Source: Clostridia bacterium (lineage in GTDB: Bacteria > Bacillota > Clostridia > Christensenellales > Aristaeellaceae). Taken from it: DNA of 44,157 nucleotides. A model generated the notes under the pieces. It was not told where the DNA came from, searched no databases, and saw only the letters and a program-made list of their open reading frames with translations. The stretch covers positions 1 through 44,157 of the forward strand of contig JAFZPV010000020.1 in NCBI GenBank assembly GCA_017552535.1, in the 5' to 3' direction. Shown here piece by piece: positions 24,205 through 31,800 of this stretch (position 1 is the stretch's first letter; each line of letters starts with the position of its first letter). The position numbers and the translations under genes were made by a program.

Positions 24205-25668
24205 TTATATGTTCCTGTCGAAGAATTCGTTCATGGATCTCATATCCATCGCCTTCTGGGGAGTGAGCTCGCCGGGCTGCATGCGCCATCTCCAGTTGGT
24301 GCCGCCCACGGTGCCGGGGGCGTTCATGCGGGCTTCGCTGCCCAGGCCCAGAATATCCTGCACGGGCACGATCACTGTGTCCGCCACGGAGCCCAGCGCG
24401 GCCTCTATCAGGCTTTCGCTGATGGAGGAGCGCTCGGGGAGGAATTGCTTTGCAAACGCCTTTGTCTTTTCCGGCGCCTGCGCCCACCAGCCCTCTGCGG
24501 TGTCGTTATCGTGGGTTCCTGTATACAGAACGCAGTTTTCGCGGATGTTGGAGATAAAGTGCGGATTGCTCTCGTCGGAATCGAAGCCGAACTGCAGCAC
24601 CTTCATGCCCGGAAAGCCGCAGTACCGAAGCAGCCTCTTTACCCTGCGGCTCACCACGCCCAGATCCTCCGCCACGATCTTCAGCTCGGGCAGCTGGCGC
24701 TGCACCGTGCGGAAGAAGCTGAAGCCGGGCGCCTTTTCCCATCTGCCCGCACGGGCGTTTTTCGCGCCGGCCTTCACGGCGTAGTAGTTGGCAAAGCCGA
24801 TAAAATGATCCACGCGCACGATGTCGTACAGCTCGGACGCGGTCTTCAGGCGGTTGATCCACCATGTGTATCCGCTCTTTTTCTGCACCCTCCAGTTGTA
24901 GAGGGGATTGCCCCACAGCTGGCCGTCCTCAGAGAAATAATCCGGCGGCACGCCCGCCACCTTCACCGGCCGCCTGTCGGCGTCCAGAAGGAACATGTCG
25001 GGATTCGCCCAGGTGTCCGAGGAATCCTCAGCCACGTATATGGGCATGTCCCCCAGGATCTTTACGCCTTTGGAACGGGCGTAATCGTGCAGCGCGTTCC
25101 ACTGCCTGAAGAAGATGTACTGGATATATTTGTAGAAGTTGATGTCTTCCTGGAGGATGCGCGTATAGTGGCTCATCGCCTTTTCCTCACGGAAGCGTAT
25201 GGACATATCGGGCCAGATCGTCCAGGTGCGGCCGTCAAAGTAGTTTTTCACCGCCATGTACAGCGCGTAATCGGCGATATCGGGATGAGACGCCACAAAG
25301 GCGTCCACCTCGCTTTGCACCTTGCTCCAGCTTTCCCGAAAGCTCATCCTCAGCGCGTGCAGCTTGTTGTTGCGCAGCGTATCCGTCCATTTGCTGGAGG
25401 CGGGAAGCAGTTCGTCCGCGGTCTTGGAAGACAGGCCTTCTTCGTGCAGCGTGCGCAGGTCGATCATCATGTCGTTGCCCGCGTGGGTGCAGGGACTCTG
25501 GTAGGGCGAGTCGCCGTAACCCGTGGGGCCGATGGGCAGGACCTGCCATATGCTCATGCCCGCCTCGCTCAGCCAGTCCACGAACTCCCGGGCTTCTTTG
25601 CCCAGGGTGCCGACGCCGCCCGGCGACGGCAGGGAGGTGATGTGCATCAGCGCTCCGCTTCTTCTCAT
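24205..25668 (-). CDS. malQ: 4-alpha-glucanotransferase (amylomaltase, GH77)
   Basis: This 487-aa enzyme disproportionates maltodextrins, making short chains accessible to phosphorylase. GH77 landmarks: HITSLPSPGGVGTLG at the N-terminus, GPTGYGDSPYQS, the nucleophile Asp in IVRVDHFIGF, the acid/base Glu in KIVAEDLGVV, and the third acid in GTHDNDTAEGW. The ATG at 25668 stands 6 nt after AGGAGG; the upstream in-frame reading invades the deacetylase gene. It starts 10 nt after the deacetylase stop and is followed by glgP. Confidence 0.96.
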   Translation of the reverse strand: MRRSGALMHITSLPSPGGVGTLGKEAREFVDWLSEAGMSIWQVLPIGPTGYGDSPYQSPCTHAGNDMMIDLRTLHEEGLSSKTADELLPASSKWTDTLRNNKLHALRMSFRESWSKVQSEVDAFVASHPDIADYALYMAVKNYFDGRTWTIWPDMSIRFREEKAMSHYTRILQEDINFYKYIQYIFFRQWNALHDYARSKGVKILGDMPIYVAEDSSDTWANPDMFLLDADRRPVKVAGVPPDYFSEDGQLWGNPLYNWRVQKKSGYTWWINRLKTASELYDIVRVDHFIGFANYYAVKAGAKNARAGRWEKAPGFSFFRTVQRQLPELKIVAEDLGVVSRRVKRLLRYCGFPGMKVLQFGFDSDESNPHFISNIRENCVLYTGTHDNDTAEGWWAQAPEKTKAFAKQFLPERSSISESLIEAALGSVADTVIVPVQDILGLGSEARMNAPGTVGGTNWRWRMQPGELTPQKAMDMRSMNEFFDRNI

Positions 25669-25678
25669 AGCGCCCTCC

Positions 25679-26515
25679 TTACAGGCAGCAGCTTTCGCCG
25701 CCGCCCAGCCGGCGCACGACGGAGCCGTCCCAGAACCATACTTCCTGCACGCTGGGGTTGTATACCCGCTTACCGTCAGCGGAGAACAGAAGCCGCTCAT
25801 ACGCCCTGGCGTAATCGTATATCTCGATGTTCGTGGCGTACCAGATGTCCGCCTGGCCGCCGACTTTTTCGATCAGGTCCTCGATGCGCTGCCAGTTGTC
25901 GTTGATCTCGAACTCGTAGGCGTGGCCCCAGAGGTAGAACAACAGAGGATCGCGATCGGAGGTGTCCGCCAAAAAGCGGTCCGCCAGAGCGAACAGCTCG
26001 GGATCGTTGTGGTGGCAGGTGGGATCAAGCTTAAGCCACCTGTCCGGCATGGCGAAGGAATGGGTGGACGCCACGGTGCGGCAGTATACGATGCCGCAGG
26101 CGTCCAGAGCAGTGATCGTGCTTTCGTCGTACGCCCCGTAGGGATACGCGGCGCCTCTTACGAGGCAGCCGAATTCCGTTTCCAGCGTTTCCCGGTCGCG
26201 GATGATGTCCTTTATGCGGTATCCATCCGGGATGCGGTTCCAGAACGGATGCTCAAAGCCGTGCACCGCCACTTCCATGTCGCTGCCGGCATAGGCCTTC
26301 TTGCAGGCCGCCAGGGTCATGCGCCGGTGCGCCTGTCCCGCGGGGTATACCGTGCCCTCCCGGGCGAACAGTCCGGAGTTCAGATTGAAGGTGCCCTTCA
26401 CCGCCTTTTTCCGCATGACGGATATCAGGCGCACGTCCTGCTCCACGCCGTCGTCGTAGCTCATGGTAAAGGCCTTGCGCTTCCCGCCGGGAAAGCGCAT
26501 GCGGATGCTGTTCAT
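25679..26515 (-). CDS. Polysaccharide deacetylase family protein (CE4-like)
   Basis: This 278-aa protein has the NodB-homology pattern: YDDG with Asp21 and Asp22 near the N-terminus, H85-x3-H89 (HGFEHP) for metal binding, and AAYPYGAYDE as motif 3. CE4 enzymes remove acetyl or related groups from N-acetylated or O-acetylated sugars. No signal peptide is seen, so the substrate may be intracellular or soluble rather than peptidoglycan. It has a strong GGAGGAGG site and its own promoter at 26551-26580. It is the first gene of the long minus-strand run and is followed by malQ after 10 nt. Confidence 0.9.
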   Translation of the reverse strand: MNSIRMRFPGGKRKAFTMSYDDGVEQDVRLISVMRKKAVKGTFNLNSGLFAREGTVYPAGQAHRRMTLAACKKAYAGSDMEVAVHGFEHPFWNRIPDGYRIKDIIRDRETLETEFGCLVRGAAYPYGAYDESTITALDACGIVYCRTVASTHSFAMPDRWLKLDPTCHHNDPELFALADRFLADTSDRDPLLFYLWGHAYEFEINDNWQRIEDLIEKVGGQADIWYATNIEIYDYARAYERLLFSADGKRVYNPSVQEVWFWDGSVVRRLGGGESCCL

Positions 26516-26550
26516 ATCGTACCTCCTCCGAAGGATGTTTTCCCAGTTTC

Positions 26551-26580
26551 ATTATACACCCCAAAGCGCTTTTTCCGCAA
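26551..26580 (-). promoter_or_regulatory. Promoter of the deacetylase-malQ-glgP run
   Basis: On the minus strand, -35 TTGCGG (26575-26580) and a perfect -10 TATAAT (26551-26556) stand 18 bp apart, with a TG directly before the -10. It reads toward the deacetylase start at 26515. Confidence 0.75.
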
Positions 26581-26653
26581 TAGCGATTTGCGGCTTTCCG
26601 CCCGTTCCGCGCCCCGGAATACCCGTTTTTTGCGTTTCGGCGCGGCCGCGGTA

Positions 26654-26682
26654 TTGTTTTTTCAGCCGTGTTGGGGTACAAT
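26654..26682 (+). promoter_or_regulatory. Promoter of the thuA-like/kinase operon
   Basis: -35 TTGTTT (26654-26659), 17-bp spacer and -10 TACAAT (26677-26682) lie about 30 nt upstream of the ThuA-like start. This is divergent from the deacetylase promoter. Confidence 0.75.
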
Positions 26683-26711
26683 GGGACCGTACAAAACGAG
26701 GAGGTGCTTTC

Positions 26712-27443
26712 ATGATCAGAGTAAGGATATACAACGAATTCCTGCACGAGCGCAATAACGAAAAAGTAGCAAAGGTCTATCCCGACGGTATCCACAACTG
26801 CATCAAAGGTTTTCTGGAAAGCGACGATATCAAAGTGGATACTGTCACGCTGGACGACGTGGAAGAGGGCCTCAGCGAAGAAAAGCTGCATGAAACGGAC
26901 GTACTGATCTGGTGGGGCCACATGGCGCACGCCAGGGTCCCGGACGAGGTCGCCCGCCGCGTGCAGACCGAAGTGCTGAAGGGCATGGGCATGGTCTTCC
27001 TGCATTCCGGCCACCACTCCAAGCCTTTCCGCCTGTTGATGGGCACCACCTGCAACCTCACCTGGCGCGAGGACGGCGATTTTGAGCGCGTATGGGTGGT
27101 CAAGCCCGCGCATCCCATCGCCAGGGGCCTTGGCCGCTACATCTACCTGGAGGGAGAAGAATGCTACGGCGAGCCCTTCGACGTGCCCGAACCCGACGAG
27201 ACCGTTCTGATCGGCGGCTTTGAAGGCGGCGAGGTGTTCAGAAGCGGCCTGTGCTACAGGCGCGGAAACGGCAAGATCTTCTATTTCCAGCCCGGCCACG
27301 AGAGCTTCCCCACCTACTGGAATCCGGACGTGCAGACCGTGATCCGCAACGCGGTATACTGGGCAAAGGGCGATTACCGGGCCGACAAGCTCGAGGCTCC
27401 CCAGGTGAAAAAACCCGGCCATGGCGAAGATACTCACGCTTGA
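26712..27443 (+). CDS. ThuA-like domain protein
   Basis: This 243-aa protein has the ThuA (trehalose-utilisation) glutamine-amidotransferase-like fold: VLIWWGHMAHARVPDEV in the centre, MVFLHSGHHSKPFR where GATase proteins have the nucleophile region, and IFYFQPGHESFPTYWNPDVQ with a late His near the end. The nucleophile Cys of true amidotransferases is absent, as in ThuA. Family members act in keto-disaccharide or trehalose catabolism, but the substrate here is open. The ATG at 26712 has GAGGAGG. Its last 23 nt overlap the sugar kinase, so the two are coupled. Confidence 0.88.
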   Translation: MIRVRIYNEFLHERNNEKVAKVYPDGIHNCIKGFLESDDIKVDTVTLDDVEEGLSEEKLHETDVLIWWGHMAHARVPDEVARRVQTEVLKGMGMVFLHSGHHSKPFRLLMGTTCNLTWREDGDFERVWVVKPAHPIARGLGRYIYLEGEECYGEPFDVPEPDETVLIGGFEGGEVFRSGLCYRRGNGKIFYFQPGHESFPTYWNPDVQTVIRNAVYWAKGDYRADKLEAPQVKKPGHGEDTHA

Positions 27444-28950
27444 CGCCGGCACCAGCGCTGTAAAATGCTCCCTGTTTTCCGAAAACGGGGAGCTTTTAGG
27501 CGCCTGCGCCGCCGAATACCCCACATACTATCCCCGGGAAGGCTGGGCGGAACAGAGGGAAGAAGACATCCTCTCCGCCGCGGTGAAAGCGGTCAGGGAA
27601 CTTGGAAAGCGCGCGCCTGTCCGGGACGCGGACTGCGTCGGCCTGACCGGCACCATGAACGGCTGCATCCCGATCGACGAAAGCGGCAAAAGCCTGTATC
27701 CCAACATGATCCACCTGGACACCCGCGCCCAGGCTCAGGTAGACCAAATCAGCCGGGAAATGGGGCTTGAACGCTATTACGCGCTGACCGGCAACCGGCC
27801 CGACGTGCACTACGGCCTGCCCAAGATGATGTGGCTCAAGCAAAACGAGCCGGACGTATACAAAAACGCCGTGTCCTGCGTGAACACCAAGGACCTGCTG
27901 TACGGCTTCCTTACGGGAATATGGGGCCAAAGCGATTACTCCGACGCCTCGCTGTTCGGCGCCATGAACATAAGCCGGCGCGTCTGGGACGACGACGTGA
28001 TCCGTGCAGCCGGCGCGGACAGGGCAAAGCTGCCCATGCTCAGACCCTCCACGGACGTGAGCGGACGCCTGAGCGCCGAAAAAGCGCGCCTGCTGGGACT
28101 CAGGGAGGGAACGCCCGTAGCCGTGGGCGCAGGAGACGGTCCGGCCACCACCCACGGAAGCGGCGTTTTCGATGAAAGCGGCGCCTATCTCACCGTGGGC
28201 TCCAGCGCGTGGGCGGCGGCGCTGAGCAAAACGCCGCGCTTCGACAAAAGCCAGCGCGCGTTCCATTATACAGACATAGACGAAAACCTGGTCACGGTGT
28301 GCGGCACGGTGCAGTGCGCCGCCACGGCGCTGGACTATATGCTCAGAGACGTACTGAACATCACGGACGGACAGGGGCATATCGATTTTGCGCGGGCGGA
28401 GGAAATGTGCCGCCAGTCTCCGCCCGGAGCGAAGGGTCTGCTCTTCGTGCCCACGCTCATGGGCGAGCGCTGCCCCTGGTGGGACCCGAATGCCCGGGGC
28501 GCGCTGATCGGCCTCAGCCTTTCGCACACCCGCGCGGACATGGTGCGCGCCGCCTACGAGGGCGTGGCGCAGGAGCTGAACCTGTGCGTGCAGGTGCTGC
28601 GGGAAAACGGCATACCCGCCCGGCGGCTGATCCTGTCCGGCGGCGGCATGAAGAGCGCCGTCTTCCGCGAGATCTTCCCGTCGGTGTTCGGCGCCGTGAC
28701 ACAGCTGCACCTGAATCCCCGCGAAGCCACGTCCCTGGGCGCGGCCATCGCCGCCGGCGTCGGCACGGGGATATGGAAAAGCTTTGCCGAGGCCGCCCGC
28801 GCCGTGCGCACCGGCCCGGACGTTCCTCCGGACCCCCAGATGAAGGCCCTGTATGAAAAGCACGCTCCCGTATTTTCCGCCCTCTATGGCCAGATGAAGG
28901 ACGCCATGCACGCCTCCGCAGGCTTTACGGCGAGGGAAGTTAGGAGTTAG
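27421..28950 (+). CDS. FGGY-family carbohydrate kinase (XylB-like)
   Basis: This 509-aa sugar kinase shows the N-terminal phosphate loop LTLDAGTSAVKCSLF, MNGCIPID and HLDTRAQ in the sugar-binding half, AVGAGDGPA, the adenosine-motif LILSGGGMKS, and ATSLGAAIAAG. It phosphorylates a pentose, pentulose or related sugar; XylB/GntK-like relatives are closest by eye. The start lies inside the end of the ThuA-like gene. The last residues (about REVRS) and the TAG stop are encoded by the heptamer array of the palindromic element at 28939, so the native C-terminus was probably altered by its insertion. Confidence 0.93.
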   Translation: MAKILTLDAGTSAVKCSLFSENGELLGACAAEYPTYYPREGWAEQREEDILSAAVKAVRELGKRAPVRDADCVGLTGTMNGCIPIDESGKSLYPNMIHLDTRAQAQVDQISREMGLERYYALTGNRPDVHYGLPKMMWLKQNEPDVYKNAVSCVNTKDLLYGFLTGIWGQSDYSDASLFGAMNISRRVWDDDVIRAAGADRAKLPMLRPSTDVSGRLSAEKARLLGLREGTPVAVGAGDGPATTHGSGVFDESGAYLTVGSSAWAAALSKTPRFDKSQRAFHYTDIDENLVTVCGTVQCAATALDYMLRDVLNITDGQGHIDFARAEEMCRQSPPGAKGLLFVPTLMGERCPWWDPNARGALIGLSLSHTRADMVRAAYEGVAQELNLCVQVLRENGIPARRLILSGGGMKSAVFREIFPSVFGAVTQLHLNPREATSLGAAIAAGVGTGIWKSFAEAARAVRTGPDVPPDPQMKALYEKHAPVFSALYGQMKDAMHASAGFTAREVRS

Positions 28951-29092
28951 GAGTCAGGAGTCAGGAGTCAGGAGTTGTGGATGAAAAGCCTGCGGCTTTT
29001 CTTTGAATAAGGGGAATCCGTTTCCCTTTCATCAAAGAAATGCCGCAGGCATTTCTACATGAACTCCTAATTCCTAACTCCTAACTCCTAAC
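28939..29092. repeat. Palindromic heptamer-repeat element (MITE-like)
   Basis: Five tandem heptamers (GTTAGGA twice, GTCAGGA three times, 28939-28973) form the left end, and four heptamers TCCTAAT/TCCTAAC (29065-29092) form the inverted right end. Between them, AAAAGCCTGCGGCTTTTCTTTGA-type and AAATGCC-type arms are inverted copies of each other, and each is also a local hairpin whose one changed base pair is compensated (A-T versus T-A). A central hairpin AAGGGGAA/TTTCCCTT completes the structure. No coding capacity is seen. It begins inside the kinase stop region and ends 14 nt before the dehydrogenase stop, filling the convergent gap. Confidence 0.85.
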
Positions 29093-29105
29093 TATAACTC
29101 CCGCC

Positions 29106-30146
29106 TCAAAAGCATTTCTCCCCGTGCTTCTGGTCGCACTGCGCGACCTTGGGGCATTTGTAGCAGATCTCGTTGGGGCTCATGCCGTTTTGCAGGAAGT
29201 CTTCGATGTTTTTCAGCGTAGTCTGGGCGATATTGCCCAGCGCCTCCTTCGTAAGGAAGGCCTGGTGGGAGGTGAGGATCACGTTGGGCATGGATATCAG
29301 GCGCGCCAAAGTGTCGTCGTCCACGATGTGGCCGGAGTAATCGTGGAAGAACACGTTGGCTTCCTCCTCGTACACGTCCAGGCACGCCGCGCCGATCTGC
29401 CGGCTCTTGATGCCCTCCACCAGCGCCTCGCTGTCGATCAGCCCGCCGCGGGAGGTGTTGATCAGCACCACGCCCTTTTTCATGCGCGCGATGGTGTCCG
29501 CGTTCACCATATGGCGGTTTTCGTCGGTGAGCGGGCAGTGGAAGGAGATGATGTCGCTCCTTTGCCACAATTCGTCCAGCGTTACGTACTCGATGCCGCT
29601 GTCCGGGGCGGGGAATTTGTCGTAGGCGATCACGTGCATGCCGAAACCACGGCATATCTGGATGAACACGCGGCCTATCTTGCCCGTACCCACTACACCC
29701 ACGGTCTTGCCGTTCAGGTCGAAGCCCGTCATGCCGCTCAGGCTGAAATTGAAATCGCGGGTGCGGATGTATGCTTTGTGGATGCGGCGGATGGACGTGA
29801 GCAGAAGCGCCATGGCGTGCTCCGCCACCGCGTAGGGAGAATAGGCGGGCACGCGCACCACGTGGATGCGGCCATACGCCTGCTGGATGTCCACATTGTT
29901 GTAGCCCGCGCACCTGAGCGCCACCAGGCGCACGCCCCGTTTTTCCAATTCCCCGATCACGCCGGCGTCCACGTCGTCGTTCACGAACACGCACACCGCC
30001 TGGCAGCCGTCCGCCAAGGCGCAGGTCTCCTTTGTGAGCCGGGTCTCGTAATAGCGTATGTCGAAACGCTCCCTGTCCGCTGCCTGGTCAAAGGAATCCC
30101 GGTCGTAGTCCTTGGCGTCAAAAAACGCGATCCTGATCTTTTCCAT
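29106..30146 (-). CDS. D-lactate dehydrogenase-like 2-hydroxyacid dehydrogenase with Cys-rich tail
   Basis: This 346-aa D-2-hydroxyacid dehydrogenase has the Rossmann motif GVVGTGKIG, the catalytic Arg in INTSRGGLID, the Glu in LDVYEEE and the His in LTSHQAFLT. The YNNVD and YSPYAVAEHA segments place it with D-lactate dehydrogenases that reduce pyruvate to D-lactate with NADH. After the normal end of the fold it carries a tail with four cysteines in the order C-x2-C-x5-C-x7-C (ICYKCPK...CDQ...KCF), which could bind a metal or iron-sulfur cluster. The start has GGAGGAG. It is the last gene of the MBOAT operon, 15 nt after the RCC1-repeat gene. Confidence 0.9.
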   Translation of the reverse strand: MEKIRIAFFDAKDYDRDSFDQAADRERFDIRYYETRLTKETCALADGCQAVCVFVNDDVDAGVIGELEKRGVRLVALRCAGYNNVDIQQAYGRIHVVRVPAYSPYAVAEHAMALLLTSIRRIHKAYIRTRDFNFSLSGMTGFDLNGKTVGVVGTGKIGRVFIQICRGFGMHVIAYDKFPAPDSGIEYVTLDELWQRSDIISFHCPLTDENRHMVNADTIARMKKGVVLINTSRGGLIDSEALVEGIKSRQIGAACLDVYEEEANVFFHDYSGHIVDDDTLARLISMPNVILTSHQAFLTKEALGNIAQTTLKNIEDFLQNGMSPNEICYKCPKVAQCDQKHGEKCF

Positions 30147-30161
30147 GTGCTCCTCCCGTAT

Positions 30162-31787
30162 TCAGCGTTTCCATCCGTTCACGTTGGTCTGCCCGTATGC
30201 GTTGCTGCCGAAGGCGCGGACGCTGCCGTCCGCCATCAGCACCGCCGCGTGGGCGCCGGAAGCGGATATCTCCTGGGCCTTTCCGTTTACCCGGATATTC
30301 ATGTCGTCCCCCGCGCGGAAGTATTCAGCCAGCACTTCGCCCTCCAGCGTCACGGCGAACAGCCCGGTTTCGCTCACCGCCGTCATACTGAGATTGCGCC
30401 AGGCGGGCGAGGAAGAAAGGCTGGTAACGAGGCTGCCGTCGTACAGTATGCCCGCGGACGTGCCTCCGCATACCGCGACGGAGAACATACGTATATCCAT
30501 GGGCAGAAGCGCGCCCTGGCGGGAACACAGCATGGAGCCGTTTTTGCCCAGCGCGCCGAAAGCGTAGCCGCCGCCAGTCACCGCCTCCACGTCCCGCCAG
30601 GAAGACACGAGGGCCGCGTCCCTGCCGCAGGCCACCACCGTGCCGTCGCTTTTGAGTGCCACGGTACCGAAGGCGCTGGCCGCCACGGACACCACGTCCG
30701 TCCATTCGCTTACCCGGCACTGGCCTTCGCTGTCGTCCCCGCAGGCCACCACCGTGCCGTCGCGCCGCAGGCCCACCGTGTGCGCGCTGCCCGCCGCAGC
30801 CATCACGATGTCGCGCCACGCGCTTACCCGGCACTGACCGCTGCTGTCGTCCCCGCAGGCCAGCACCGTGCCGTCCGCTTTCACCAGCACCGTGTGGCGC
30901 GCTCCCGCTGCGATCAGGCCCGTGTGGATTGTTTCCCGGTTCTGTTTGAGCTCTTCATAACTGCGGCGCATGGCGGCGAGGCTTTCGGCACTGAACAGCG
31001 CCTCGTTTTTGAGGTCGCTCCTCCCAAGCGCGGCGAAGGCGGCGTCCATGCGGTCTTCCGCGCCGTCCAGCTCCGCCAGCAGGCTCCGCGCGCGGGCCTC
31101 CCCGCCGTCTATGTAGGCCTGAACCGCCATGACGCACAGGCAGTTTTCGTATTTGTCTGCGCTGTCCAGGTAATCCCCCAGCCGGTAGTACAGCCCGGCT
31201 GCCGCGGACCAGGAACCTGCTGCCATCAGGCTTTCGGCCTCCCGGTAATCCGTCATTTGGGATACGGCTGTCTTTTCCTGGCTGTCCCCGGCCTCTGAAA
31301 GCGCCTGCCTGGCCGAGGCGTACTGGCCGCCCTCAGCAAAGGCGCGGGCCATTCTGACGCGCGCGCTGTTCAGTTTGCTTTGCTTCAGGCCCCCGCTTTC
31401 CGCGCTGCGGATCAGCGTGAACGCCTGGGCGGCGTCGCCCGAGGCAGCCTTTCGCACGGCGCGGGAGGCGTCTATGGACGGCTTGCACAGCATGAAGACG
31501 CTGAGCAGTATCAAAACCAGAGCGCCCGCCAGAAGCGCGTTGATCACGATGGAGCTGGCTTCCCCTTTGCGGAAGCGGTCAAAAAAGCGGTATACGCCCT
31601 TTACGCAGGCAAGCACGAACTGTACCAGCGTGATCAGCGCCAGAAGGATATATTTGCCCAAAGTGAGCAGTACGCCCGCAGCTGTTTTCAGAAATCCCGG
31701 CTTTTTCGCTTTGCGCGCGGCGGGGCGCGCCGTATTTCCCGTGCGCCGGCGGTCTGCCGCCTGGGGACGCTTTCTCGATTCGCTCAT
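30162..31787 (-). CDS. Membrane-anchored protein with RCC1-type repeats
   Basis: This 541-aa protein has a basic N-terminal cytoplasmic segment, a hydrophobic segment at about 35-65 and a second at about 82-102, then a helical stretch of TPR-like character (ESAxxGLYYRLGDYLDSADKYENC-like), and from about 290 tandem RCC1-type beta-propeller repeats with the pattern DGTVxACGDDSxGQCRVSxWxDI. At least two copies are nearly identical, also at DNA level, and more are diverged, ending in SVRAFGSNAYGQTNV. Such propellers are usually protein-binding surfaces. It is flanked by the DHHW acyltransferase-like gene and the lactate dehydrogenase gene with 13- and 15-nt gaps. Its role is unknown; a surface or envelope sensor is a guess. 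Confidence 0.8.
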   Translation of the reverse strand: MSESRKRPQAADRRRTGNTARPAARKAKKPGFLKTAAGVLLTLGKYILLALITLVQFVLACVKGVYRFFDRFRKGEASSIVINALLAGALVLILLSVFMLCKPSIDASRAVRKAASGDAAQAFTLIRSAESGGLKQSKLNSARVRMARAFAEGGQYASARQALSEAGDSQEKTAVSQMTDYREAESLMAAGSWSAAAGLYYRLGDYLDSADKYENCLCVMAVQAYIDGGEARARSLLAELDGAEDRMDAAFAALGRSDLKNEALFSAESLAAMRRSYEELKQNRETIHTGLIAAGARHTVLVKADGTVLACGDDSSGQCRVSAWRDIVMAAAGSAHTVGLRRDGTVVACGDDSEGQCRVSEWTDVVSVAASAFGTVALKSDGTVVACGRDAALVSSWRDVEAVTGGGYAFGALGKNGSMLCSRQGALLPMDIRMFSVAVCGGTSAGILYDGSLVTSLSSSPAWRNLSMTAVSETGLFAVTLEGEVLAEYFRAGDDMNIRVNGKAQEISASGAHAAVLMADGSVRAFGSNAYGQTNVNGWKR

Positions 31788-31800
31788 ACGCTCTGCCCTC

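Noticed and set aside
24131-24487. Longer N-terminus for glycogen phosphorylase
   Set aside because: It overlaps malQ in another frame and looks unlike any phosphorylase; the ATG at 24130 has a proper site and family-like N-terminus.
28939-29092. CRISPR array
   Set aside because: The repeats are contiguous heptamers without spacers and form inverted ends of a palindrome.
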